A DNA stretch of 53,264 nt, from the NCBI GenBank assembly GCA_028717645.1, contig JAQUNK010000007.1:1-53264 (forward strand), written 5' to 3'. Each line of letters starts with the position of its first letter. The stretch's first letter is position 1. This DNA is from Candidatus Omnitrophota bacterium. GTDB lineage: Bacteria > Omnitrophota > Gorgyraeia > Gygaellales > JAMWDD01. Below the pieces are notes generated by a model. It saw only the letters and a list, made by a program, of their open reading frames with translations. It did no database searches and had not been told where the DNA came from. Below are positions 1 to 9,300 of this stretch, piece after piece. The translations under genes were made by a program, and so were the position numbers.

Positions 1-1163
1 TAAAGCGTGCCTTGCGCCAGAAAGTCCACGTTCCTTACCTTTTCCGCTTCTTCTTCGAATACCTTGATAAATTCATCTCCGATGATCTTGCGTTTTTGTT
101 CCGGGTCGGTCACGTCTTTTAAACGGGCGAGGAAACGCTTTTCTGCTTCTACAAAATCCAGGTTCAGATGGAAATAGTTCCTGAAAACTTTTTTTACCTG
201 GTCGGGCTCATCTTTACGCAACAGCCCGTTATTCACAAAGATACACCTTAAATTCTTGCCTATCGCCTTATGCACGAGGAGTGCGGCTACCGAAGAATCA
301 ATCCCTCCGCTTAAACCCAGCACAACCGATCTATTGCCTACTGTCTTTCTGATATTTTCTACCGTGTCGCGGATAAATGTCTGCATGGTCCAGCGGGGAG
401 AACAACCGCAGATCTTGAAAAGGAAGTTAGAAAGGATCTGGTTGCCGCGGCTGGTATGCACTACCTCGGGATGGAATTGCACCCCGTATATTTTTTTGCT
501 GCGGTTCGATATGGCCGCAATGGGTGAATTCAAAGTATGAGCGCTAACGGTAAACCCGGGTGGGACTTTAGTCAGGTAATCTCCGTGGCTCATCCAACAG
601 GTGATATTACCGGGCAGCTCGCTGAACAGATCGCGGTTATCGTCAATAAACAACTCTGTCTTACCGTATTCGCGGCCTTTGGTCTGCTTGACCTTTCCGC
701 CCAAATTTTGCGCGATAACCTGCATGCCGTAACAAATACCTAATATAGGTATGCCTAACTTAAATATGTTCTTGTCCGGCTGAGGACTCTTTTTGTCGTA
801 GATAGAAGCCGGCCCTCCGGAAAGTATCAGCCCTTTAGGGGCTCTGGCCTTGATCTCTTCGGCTGAAATATTATAAGGTACGATCAAGGAAAAAACTTTG
901 CTTTCGCGGATCCTGCGGGTGATCAGCTGGGTATATTGTGAACCAAAATCCAGGATAAAGACCGTCTGGCGGGCACCGATGGGCTTCTTTTCTTTAGAAG
1001 CCGCTTTTATTTTCTTGAATCTTAAGGCCGGCCTTCTCTTGGCCGAAACTCTTTTCACCGTTCTTCTCTTCGGCATTCTTTTCTTTGCTATCTTCTTTTT
1101 TTTCACGGATTTTTTCACGGATTTTTTTGCGGCTTGTTTTTTGCGTTTGGTAGATTTTGCCAT
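1..1163 (-). CDS. guaA: GMP synthase (glutamine-hydrolysing), 3' end outside window, basic N-terminal extension
   Basis: Converts XMP to GMP with glutamine and ATP, the last step of GMP synthesis. The gene runs off the left edge; 387 codons are visible. Residues 1-65 are a Lys/Arg-rich tail with no counterpart in ordinary GuaA. The class I glutamine amidotransferase domain starts at about residue 67 (ILDFGSQYTQL), with nucleophile C144 in GICYGMQ and H231/E233 in QFHPE. The ATP pyrophosphatase P-loop SGGIDSS is at 285-291. The rest of the synthetase and the C-terminal dimerisation domain are off-window. The start ATG at 1163 has GGAG six bases upstream, so the tail is probably translated. It lies 18 bp after guaB, indicating a guaB-guaA operon. 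The family assignment is certain; the function of the tail is unknown. Confidence 0.96.
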   Translation of the reverse strand, partial: MAKSTKRKKQAAKKSVKKSVKKKKIAKKRMPKRRTVKRVSAKRRPALRFKKIKAASKEKKPIGARQTVFILDFGSQYTQLITRRIRESKVFSLIVPYNISAEEIKARAPKGLILSGGPASIYDKKSPQPDKNIFKLGIPILGICYGMQVIAQNLGGKVKQTKGREYGKTELFIDDNRDLFSELPGNITCWMSHGDYLTKVPPGFTVSAHTLNSPIAAISNRSKKIYGVQFHPEVVHTSRGNQILSNFLFKICGCSPRWTMQTFIRDTVENIRKTVGNRSVVLGLSGGIDSSVAALLVHKAIGKNLRCIFVNNGLLRKDEPDQVKKVFRNYFHLNLDFVEAEKRFLARLKDVTDPEQKRKIIGDEFIKVFEEEAEKVRNVDFLAQGTL

Positions 1164-1181
1164 ATTTAGCTCCGCTTGAGG

Positions 1182-2342
1182 TTATTTACCCATTCCTACC
1201 TGCTGGACTACCTGGAATATTTTTCCTTCTGTCTGTATCGAGGCTGCGATGATCACTTCTACATCATGCATCCGGCGGATGTCGATAGCGCCTAAAGAAC
1301 CCATGGATGTCTGTAATGCGCCCATAAGATTTTGTGAACCGTCATCTACTTTTGCCGGCCCAAAAAGGATCTCTTTCAAGGTGCCGCTTACGCCCACCTT
1401 TATCCTGGTACCCCTGGGTAGATTTGCATGCGAAGTAGCCATGCCCCAATGGTAGCCTCTTCCCGGTGCTTCTTTTGCCCGGGCGAAGGCCGAACCGATC
1501 ATTACTGCGTCAGCACCCGCGGCAAAGGCCTTGCAGATATCGCCGCCGTTACGCATACCACCGTCGGTAATCATCGGAATATATTTACCTGTCTTTTTAT
1601 AATAATAGTCTCTGGCTGCGGCCGCATCAACGGTCGCGGTGATCTGCGGAACGCCGATCCCTAATACGCCGCGTGTGGTACAGGCGGCACCCGGCCCTAT
1701 CCCGATAAGCAAGCCAGCTGCGCCAGTTTCCAGAAGTTCTAAGGTCGTATCGTAAGTAACGCAATTACCGAGGATCACCGGTATTTTCGATGATTGGCAA
1801 AATTTGTAAAGGTCCAACGCCTTGTATGCCTTGGAAACATGCTTAGCCGTGGTCACCGTAGATTGGACTATAAATATATCCGCGCCTGCTTCCTGGGCGA
1901 GCTTGTGGAACCTCTCCGCATTCTGCGGTATACAGCTCACTACGGCATGGCCTTTTTTCTTTTTGATTTCCCCCACGCGCTCGGCAACTAATTTTTCCTT
2001 GATCGGTTCAAGATAGATGGATTGTACCAGGCCGGTTGCTTCCTGAGGGCTGGCATGGGCTATTTTTTCCAACACTTCATCGGGATTTTTATAACGTGTC
2101 TGAACGCCGTCTAAATTTAATACTGCCACGCCGCCTAATTTTGACATCTCCACGGCAAAACGCACATCCACTACGCCATCCATGGCCGCAGCAATGATCG
2201 GGACCCTGAATTTCTTACCGTCAATTTCAAAACTGGTATTTACTTCATTGGGATTAATAGTTATCCTGCCCGGAACCAAGGCAATTTCATCAAAACCATA
2301 ACAGCGTCTGGCACGTTTACCTATACCTATCCATTCAGCCAT
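1182..2342 (-). CDS. guaB: IMP dehydrogenase, GuaB3-type lacking CBS domains
   Basis: Predicted to oxidise IMP to XMP with NAD+, feeding GuaA directly downstream. The protein is a single 386-residue TIM barrel. The catalytic loop has the IMPDH form GPGAACTTR with C221. The phosphate-binding segment DGGMRNGGD is near 260-268 and GSAFARAKEAPG near 283-294. The usual pair of CBS domains (about 120 residues after the first third) is absent, and the length matches the GuaB3 family of cyanobacteria and actinobacteria. Some GuaB3 proteins are annotated only as IMPDH-related, so activity is inferred from the intact Cys loop and from guaA being next door. The gene stands apart from groL behind a terminator, so it probably has its own promoter, which I could not place. 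Confidence 0.9.
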   Translation of the reverse strand: MAEWIGIGKRARRCYGFDEIALVPGRITINPNEVNTSFEIDGKKFRVPIIAAAMDGVVDVRFAVEMSKLGGVAVLNLDGVQTRYKNPDEVLEKIAHASPQEATGLVQSIYLEPIKEKLVAERVGEIKKKKGHAVVSCIPQNAERFHKLAQEAGADIFIVQSTVTTAKHVSKAYKALDLYKFCQSSKIPVILGNCVTYDTTLELLETGAAGLLIGIGPGAACTTRGVLGIGVPQITATVDAAAARDYYYKKTGKYIPMITDGGMRNGGDICKAFAAGADAVMIGSAFARAKEAPGRGYHWGMATSHANLPRGTRIKVGVSGTLKEILFGPAKVDDGSQNLMGALQTSMGSLGAIDIRRMHDVEVIIAASIQTEGKIFQVVQQVGMGK

Positions 2343-2493
2343 GTCGAAAAACTCCTTTTTAGTATGTAAGTTATTTTAAATCAAGGACTTGCGTAAGATA
2401 AGCCCAAATCTGGAGCTAAGTTGTGAAGATTTTACCCTATCCGACGCCATTTGTCAATCTATTTTTTTAATGATTGGCGCGGGGATAAACAAA

Positions 2494-2520
2494 AAGGGCG
2501 GAGTTAGAAACTCCGCCCTT
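2494..2520 (-). terminator. Rho-independent terminator of the groS-groL unit
   Basis: A perfect 10-bp stem (AAGGGCGGAG / CTCCGCCCTT) with a 7-nt loop. Read on the minus strand it is followed by TTTTTGTTT. It lies about 100 bp past the groL stop and before guaB. Confidence 0.88.
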
Positions 2521-2530
2521 GAATAAATAT

Positions 2531-2568
2531 TTTACCCCTGACATTGCATTCGCAATGTCAGGGGTAAA
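2531..2568. repeat. Perfect 17-bp palindromic hairpin downstream of groL
   Basis: Two perfect 17-bp arms (TTTACCCCTGACATTGC and its complement) around the 4-nt loop ATTC. It has no strong T-run on the minus strand, so it looks like a palindromic repeat or mRNA 3'-end stabiliser rather than the main terminator, which lies just beyond it. Confidence 0.75.
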
Positions 2569-2571
2569 TTC

Positions 2572-2614
2572 GGGCTAACAACTTAGTTTCGCTTACGCTC
2601 ACTAAGTTGTGCCC
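2572..2614. repeat. Hairpin immediately after the groL stop
   Basis: Arms ACAACTTAGT (2578-2587) and ACTAAGTTGT (2601-2610) pair perfectly. They are extended by GGGC/GCCC at the outer ends with a 2-nt bulge. The loop reads GAGCGTAAGCGAA on the minus strand. It is one of three hairpins stacked between the groL stop and guaB. Confidence 0.65.
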
Positions 2615-2618
2615 TCAT

Positions 2619-4265
<1,647 letters not shown>

Positions 4266-4268
4266 TTA

Positions 4269-4556
4269 TTATTTAATTATCGCTAAAATATCTTCTTCTC
4301 TGACGATCAAAAGTTCATCGCCTTCTTTAGTAGTAATTTCAGTACCGGAATATTTTGCGTAAAGGACTTTATCGCCGACCTTAACTTCCAAGGGCTGTAT
4401 GCCTTTATCCGTAATTTTACCTTTGCCTACGGCAACTACTTTACCCTCTTGCGGCTTTTCTTTGGCCGTATCCGGCAGGATGATCCCGCCTTTTGTTTTG
4501 TCTTCTGCCTCTAGGGCCTTGATCACTACTCGATCACCCAATGGTTGGATGTTCAT
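4269..4556 (-). CDS. groS: Co-chaperonin GroES (10 kDa)
   Basis: Heptameric lid of the GroEL chamber. At 95 residues it has the family length. It starts with the conserved [16 protein letters not shown] and carries the mobile-loop region [17 protein letters not shown] around residues 21-37. AAGGAGG lies seven bases before the start codon. It is the first gene of the groS-groL unit; the leader upstream is about 180 nt long and structured. Confidence 0.99.
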   Translation of the reverse strand: MNIQPLGDRVVIKALEAEDKTKGGIILPDTAKEKPQEGKVVAVGKGKITDKGIQPLEVKVGDKVLYAKYSGTEITTKEGDELLIVREEDILAIIK

Positions 4557-4581
4557 CTGCTACACCTCCTTAAATGAGCAG

Positions 4582-4706
4582 ATGACTTACGGAAGCTGCG
4601 AAACAACAACGTAAGTCATAGCCCGTTTTTCATAGCTATTAATGCGTCTGCGAACTTATAAGTTATGTTGCTCATATGTCTATTCATATTGGGCTCCATA
4701 ACTTAT
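4582..4706 (-). promoter_or_regulatory. Structured 5' leader of groS-groL
   Basis: Between the CIRCE/promoter and groS lie about 160 nt with two long-range hairpins. ATGACTTACG (4582-4591) pairs with CGTAAGTCAT (4610-4619), and ATAAGTTATG (4658-4667) pairs with CATAACTTAT (4697-4706). Both arm pairs are perfect 10-mers. The proximal hairpin ends just before the groS ribosome-binding site, so an effect on translation or mRNA stability is possible but unproven. Confidence 0.5.
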
Positions 4707-4714
4707 GTCCTCAC

Positions 4715-4741
4715 TTAGCACTCTAAATGAGCGAGTGCTAA
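4715..4741 (-). promoter_or_regulatory. CIRCE operator (HrcA binding site)
   Basis: Perfect consensus TTAGCACTC-N9-GAGTGCTAA (arms 4715-4723 and 4733-4741). It starts at the last base of the -10 box of the groS promoter, which is the classical position for HrcA repression of heat-shock operons. hrcA itself is not in the window. Confidence 0.97.
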
Positions 4742-4769
4742 TGTTAACAAAAAGCAAATATCTTGTCAA
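4741..4769 (-). promoter_or_regulatory. Sigma-70-type promoter of groS-groL
   Basis: On the minus strand TTGACA (4769-4764), a 17-bp spacer and TAACAT (4746-4741). The CIRCE overlaps the transcription start region directly downstream. Confidence 0.88.
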
Positions 4770-4781
4770 GTATTTTTTTAC

Positions 4782-4967
4782 GCGGCTCCCGTCTGCTGAT
4801 CCAAGCCGCATATTGTCATTGCAGCAACGGGTCCTGTCTCTGATCCATCCCGCCCATGCTCGCCCCGACGTAACGTCGGGGCTGCGCGTGGTCGGGAACC
4901 CTGGATCAGAGCCACCCGTTACTACAATATCTACGGGATTTTACGGATCAGCATCCACCCGCTATTT
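4782..4967. repeat. Nested inverted-repeat element (CTGATCCA family, locus 1)
   Basis: The inner element runs from AACGGGT (4826-4832) plus CTCTGATCCA to TGGATCAGAG plus ACCCGTT (4914-4920), giving arms of about 20 bp. It encloses a perfect hairpin CCCCGACGT-A-ACGTCGGGG (4863-4881). It is extended outward by ATATTGT (4810-4816) / ACAATAT (4924-4930). An outer pair of related ends (TGCTGATCC near 4794 and GGATCAGCA near 4945) flanks it, suggesting one copy nested in another. The same end sequences recur near 24833 and 28779. No protein is encoded. It fills the upstream part of the groS/GGDEF intergenic region. Confidence 0.7.
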
Positions 4968-4989
4968 ATGGGTCAGGGGGGGTGGCTTG

Positions 4990-5116
4990 GGCTGATTTCG
5001 AGCGGCGTAGCGCAGGCCGAGCGGGCACGGTCCCCGCCGAAGGCGGGGGAGCGAGGCCGAGCAGCCGAGCGTGTCCCGACACGCCGGGTCGGGACACGCG
5101 GCCGCGAGAAACAGCC
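4990..5116. repeat. GC-rich palindrome array
   Basis: An outer imperfect pair (GGCTGATTTCGAGCGGC at 4990-5006 with GCCGCGAGAAACAGCC at 5101-5116) encloses two perfect hairpins. These are CCCCGCC-GAA-GGCGGGG (5032-5048) and CGTGTCCCGA-N9-TCGGGACACG (5070-5098). GC content is far above the neighbouring genes. The 5032 hairpin closely matches one half of the 30-bp element found inside recG. Reading frames through it look non-coding. Confidence 0.65.
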
Positions 5117-5179
5117 TAAGACAGGCCCCGCCCCCTGCGTAAAAATGCTAGACAGGCGCCACTAAAGGCATAGCGTATA

Positions 5180-5208
5180 TTGACATTTGGACGAAAATGT
5201 GGTATCTT
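5180..5208 (+). promoter_or_regulatory. Promoter of the GGDEF gene
   Basis: TTGACA (5180-5185), a 17-bp spacer and TATCTT (5203-5208). The expected start of transcription is only a few bases before the ATG at 5218, so the transcript would be leaderless or nearly so. Confidence 0.75.
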
Positions 5209-5217
5209 TCTTGGATT

Positions 5218-6381
5218 ATGAATGAACTGACGCAATTAAAGGAAAAACTTAACCGAGTAAGCGCTGAACTCACCGTGCTTTATGAGATCTCCAATGCTAT
5301 GCGTACGACTCTAAAGCTGGATGAGATTCTCTATATCATCCTTACTGGCGTTACTGCGCATGTCGGCCTGGGGTTTAACCGAGCGATGCTTTTTTTGGTC
5401 AATGAAAAAGAATCGGTGATCGAAGGCCGCATCGGTATCGGCCCGCATACCGGGGAAGAAGCGAACAGCATCTGGGCACAAATAGACCACCAGAAGATGG
5501 ACCTGGAAGACCTGATCAACGCCTATAAACTAATGAACAAAGACATAGATTCCCAATTCAATGACCTGGTAAACGATATCCGCGTTCCTTTAAACGATAA
5601 AACGAATAGCATCCTGGCAATGAGCGTCTTGGACGGAATGCCCATACATCTTAGCCCGCAGACCATCGGTAACTATACCAACGACCCTTTGCTTAAAATA
5701 TTCCACATCGAAGAAATGGCGGTCGTGCCCATGCAGGCAAAAGACAAGGTAATCGGAGTGATCCTGGCGGACAACGCCTTTACCAAGAAACCGATCACCA
5801 AAGACGATATGCGCATGCTGATCATGTTGGCCAACCAGGCGGGCCTGGCCATAGAAAATTCCATGCTTTACGAACAAACACTGGTAATGAGCCGCACCGA
5901 TTCTCTTACCGGCCTATGGAACCACGGGTACTTTCAATCCCGCTTGCATACGGAACTAGAAAAAGCCAAGACGGATAATACCGCCTTAAGTGTTATGATG
6001 ATCGATATAGATGATTTTAAAATTTATAATGATACCCTGGGCCATCAGCTGGGAGATAAGATCCTTAAAGAACTGGCCAGGACCATCAAAGGTTACTCGC
6101 GGAATATGGATTATGTCTGCCGCTATGGCGGGGAAGAATTTGCGATCATCATGTCCCAAACGACTAAAAAAGAAGCGTTCGCTATCGGAGAAAAATTAAG
6201 GGAAATTATCGAAAGGCAGCCCTTCCCCCACGAAGAGATCCTGCCCAATAAACGGCTCACCGTAAGTATCGGTATATCCGCATATCCTGAAGACGGGACA
6301 ACCGCCTCCAGCCTGATCGATTATTCCGATAAACTGCTTTACGAAGCAAAACACAAAGGCAAAAATATAATCTGTTATTAA
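5218..6381 (+). CDS. GAF-GGDEF diguanylate cyclase
   Basis: Predicted to make cyclic di-GMP from two GTP in response to a ligand sensed by its GAF domain; soluble, with no membrane segment. With the ATG at 5218 it has 387 residues: a short N-terminal coiled coil (1-25), GAF (about 30-215) and GGDEF (about 222-387). The active-site motif is RYGGEEF (GGEEF 304-308), a catalytically competent variant. The inhibitory I-site RNMD (295-298) sits exactly five residues upstream, implying product feedback. An upstream in-frame ATG at 5197 lies between the -35 and -10 boxes, so it cannot be in the transcript from that promoter. It is the only plus-strand gene and converges on smc. A PilZ receptor gene lies on the far side of smc. 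Confidence 0.93.
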   Translation: MNELTQLKEKLNRVSAELTVLYEISNAMRTTLKLDEILYIILTGVTAHVGLGFNRAMLFLVNEKESVIEGRIGIGPHTGEEANSIWAQIDHQKMDLEDLINAYKLMNKDIDSQFNDLVNDIRVPLNDKTNSILAMSVLDGMPIHLSPQTIGNYTNDPLLKIFHIEEMAVVPMQAKDKVIGVILADNAFTKKPITKDDMRMLIMLANQAGLAIENSMLYEQTLVMSRTDSLTGLWNHGYFQSRLHTELEKAKTDNTALSVMMIDIDDFKIYNDTLGHQLGDKILKELARTIKGYSRNMDYVCRYGGEEFAIIMSQTTKKEAFAIGEKLREIIERQPFPHEEILPNKRLTVSIGISAYPEDGTTASSLIDYSDKLLYEAKHKGKNIICY

Positions 6382-6394
6382 ATTCGGGTAAGGC

Positions 6395-9300
6395 CTAGAC
6401 TGGTTCCCCCACCTCTTTTTGAGGTTCGGGGGTTTTATTTTGGGTATGGCTGAATTTTACGGAGACGATCTTGGAGATGCCGGACTTCTCCATGGTAATG
6501 CCGTACATGATGTTGGCATTGGCAATAGTCTTCTTATTGTGAGTGATCAGGATAAATTGGGAAGTCTTGGTGAATTCATGCAGCATCCTGCCGAACCTGT
6601 CCACGTTTGCTTCATCGAGCGCGGCATCTACCTCATCCAGGATACAGAACGATACCGGCTTTACCTTGAAGATGGCAAAGAGCAGCGCCACCGCGGTCAT
6701 TGATTTTTCACCACCGGAAAGCAAAAGCACATTCTGCAATTTCTTCCCCGGGGGCCGGGCGATGATCTCGATACCTGACTCCAGCGGATCCTGCTCATCC
6801 AATAGAAAAAGCTTAGCATCTCCGCCGTTAAACAAAAGCCTGAAATAATTCTTGAACTCCTCGCAGATCTTTTCGAAGGTCTCCAAAAACATCTGTTTGG
6901 TGGTCTTATTGATCTTGGAGATCGCCTCCTGCAAAGATTCTTTGGCGCTCAGGAGGTCAGCCTGCTGATGGCTTAAGAAATCATAACGTTTTTTCAGTTC
7001 GTCATATTCATCTATGGCCACTAGATTAACATTGCCATAAGAATCCAACTTCTCTCTTAATTTAAGGGTTTCTTCCTCCAGCGTATTGGCATCCCCCGGC
7101 TCTAGGGCATCGGTTATTGCTTCCAGGTCTACGCGGTAAGCCTGCATGATCTTATCCTTCAGGCTGGAGTATTTAAAACTTATTTCCTGCTCATGCATCT
7201 TTATCTGATATAGATCATTGGTAATGGCCTCTAATTCTTTCTTCAGCGCTTCCAGGCTTAGATGATCGTTCTTATACAGGCTCTGTATTTTGCTAAATTC
7301 GATCTCCAGGTTCTTTAATGCGCCCTGTTGTTTCTCTTTTTTCGCCAGGCTGTCCGTATTATCTTTATCTAAGTTCTCTATTTCCGTATTTATCTGGGCA
7401 CTCTTGTGCCTTATATTTTCCTTTTCTTCTTCTTCGCGGCCCAGATCATCCTTATCCTGATCGTAGGTATGTTGTAAAATATTCAAGGTAACTACGTCCT
7501 GGGCCTTGCGCTTTCTTAATGATTCCAGCTCTGTTCTCGTCTGGGTCAGCGATACCAACAGGTCTTCTCTTTTTTGCGTATCGGCATTGATCAGTTCCTG
7601 GCGGGCCACGATCACCTGTTCCTGGTCCGCCTTTTGCCTGTCTAATTCCTCCTGGCGGGTCTGGAGCTGGCCGTATTTTTCTTTTAAGCTATTTAAATCT
7701 CCCCCAATCTCCGAAAGTTCCAGGTCTATGATATTTTTCTCGTCGCATATTTTATCCAGCTGCTGGCTGATAGAATCCTTCTGCATGCTCTTGCCAGATA
7801 CCTGAAATTCTATCTGCCGGTGAGATTCTTCCAGGTCCTTGATTTTACCACCCAGCTCGCTGATCAGCCTCTCTTTTTCCTGGCGCAGATTATATTGCTC
7901 GGCGACCTTTGCTTCTATCTCCTTGATCTTATTATTGATCGCCTCTACATCCAAAGATATTGATTTCGCTTCACCGCCGAAGCTGTATTTGGCTTCTTTT
8001 AGCAAGGGACTATCCTGCTCTCTGATCGGCTGGCCATTTTTTATTTTTATGATCAGGCCGGTCACATCGCCCTGCGGCATATTATCCACCAAGACAACGG
8101 CGTTCATCGCCTCGCTGATGTCTTGATATTTAAGCATTAGCTTCTCGATGAATTCTTTTTGGGACTCCAGGCTCAATTTTAAATTTTCCAGTTCCCTGAT
8201 ATTAATCACGATCGCGGAAAGTTCTTTGGCGGCATTATCTGAATCGTTCTTTAAGGCAGAAATATCCCCGGTCAATCCATCGAACTGGCCCTGTAAAACG
8301 CTTAATTCTCCGGTCACCGTAGCGAGGGACTCTTCAACACGCGCTTTTTCTTCCTCTGCCTTTGCCCTATCGATATCCAGCCTTCTCTTACGCGCCTCAT
8401 CCGTCTGAATGTGGGTATTGGTATCTATGGCTTCATTCTTTACTTTAGCCTGCTCGCTGGCCAGGTCCAATATGCTTCTTTTTGCCTCCTGGATATTTCT
8501 GGCCGCATCGGCTATCGCCCGGCTTAAAATTTCGTATTCCGCTTCTTTCTGCTTCAGCACGTTCAAATGTTCCTGAATGATGGATTCCAGGTTTTCGTAT
8601 TCTTTTTTAAAACTATTCAGTTTCTCTTCATCGGTTACCAGCCTTTTTTTCAGTTCCTCGATGGATTCCTGCAATAATTTTTCTCTTACCAGGATATCCT
8701 CCAGCCTTTCCTTATCCAACCTGATCAGCTCGTTATTTCTCTGGTAGCGATTTTCCAAATTTAAGATATCGTTCTTTATTTCGGAGATCTTCAATTCCTG
8801 GGCCCTTAGTTCATCCATCCCGCAGCTGATCTTGGCTTCCAGGGCAAGCAACTGGGAATTTTTATCTGCCTGGCCGGCCTTTAGCCCTTCTTCGTCCTGT
8901 TTGAGCCCTGAACGCTGCTTATCGATCTGGGTTACATTGATCCTGGCCAGGGTGATCTCTTTGGATTTTAATTCTTCCAATACCTCTTTATATCTTCTAG
9001 CCTTATTCGCCTGCCTCTCCAAAGAACCGATCTGGCGCTTGACTTCGGTGATAATGTCATTTATGCGCAGCAGGTTATTTTCCGTATCATCGAGTTTACG
9101 CAGGGCCTCTTTTTTCTGCGCCTTATACTTTGTTATGCCGCTGGCCTCATCAAAAACCAGGCGCCTGTCTTCGGCGCGGCTGCTTAAGATCAGGTCGATC
9201 TTACCCTGCTCGACCAGTGAATATGCCTCGGCGCCGATACCGGTACCCATAAAAACTTCCAGGATATCCTTTAGGCGCACCTCGGTCTTATTCAAGAGAT

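Noticed and set aside
256-743. Two short plus-strand open frames
   Set aside because: They lie opposite guaA codons that encode the intact amidotransferase triad and ATP-binding loop.
4705-5165. Short plus-strand open frames in the groS/GGDEF intergenic region
   Set aside because: They run through CIRCE and palindromic repeats; the translation is Arg/Gly/Pro-rich with no family pattern.
5197-5217. Earlier ATG for the GGDEF gene
   Set aside because: It falls between the -35 and -10 boxes, so it would not be transcribed from the visible promoter.
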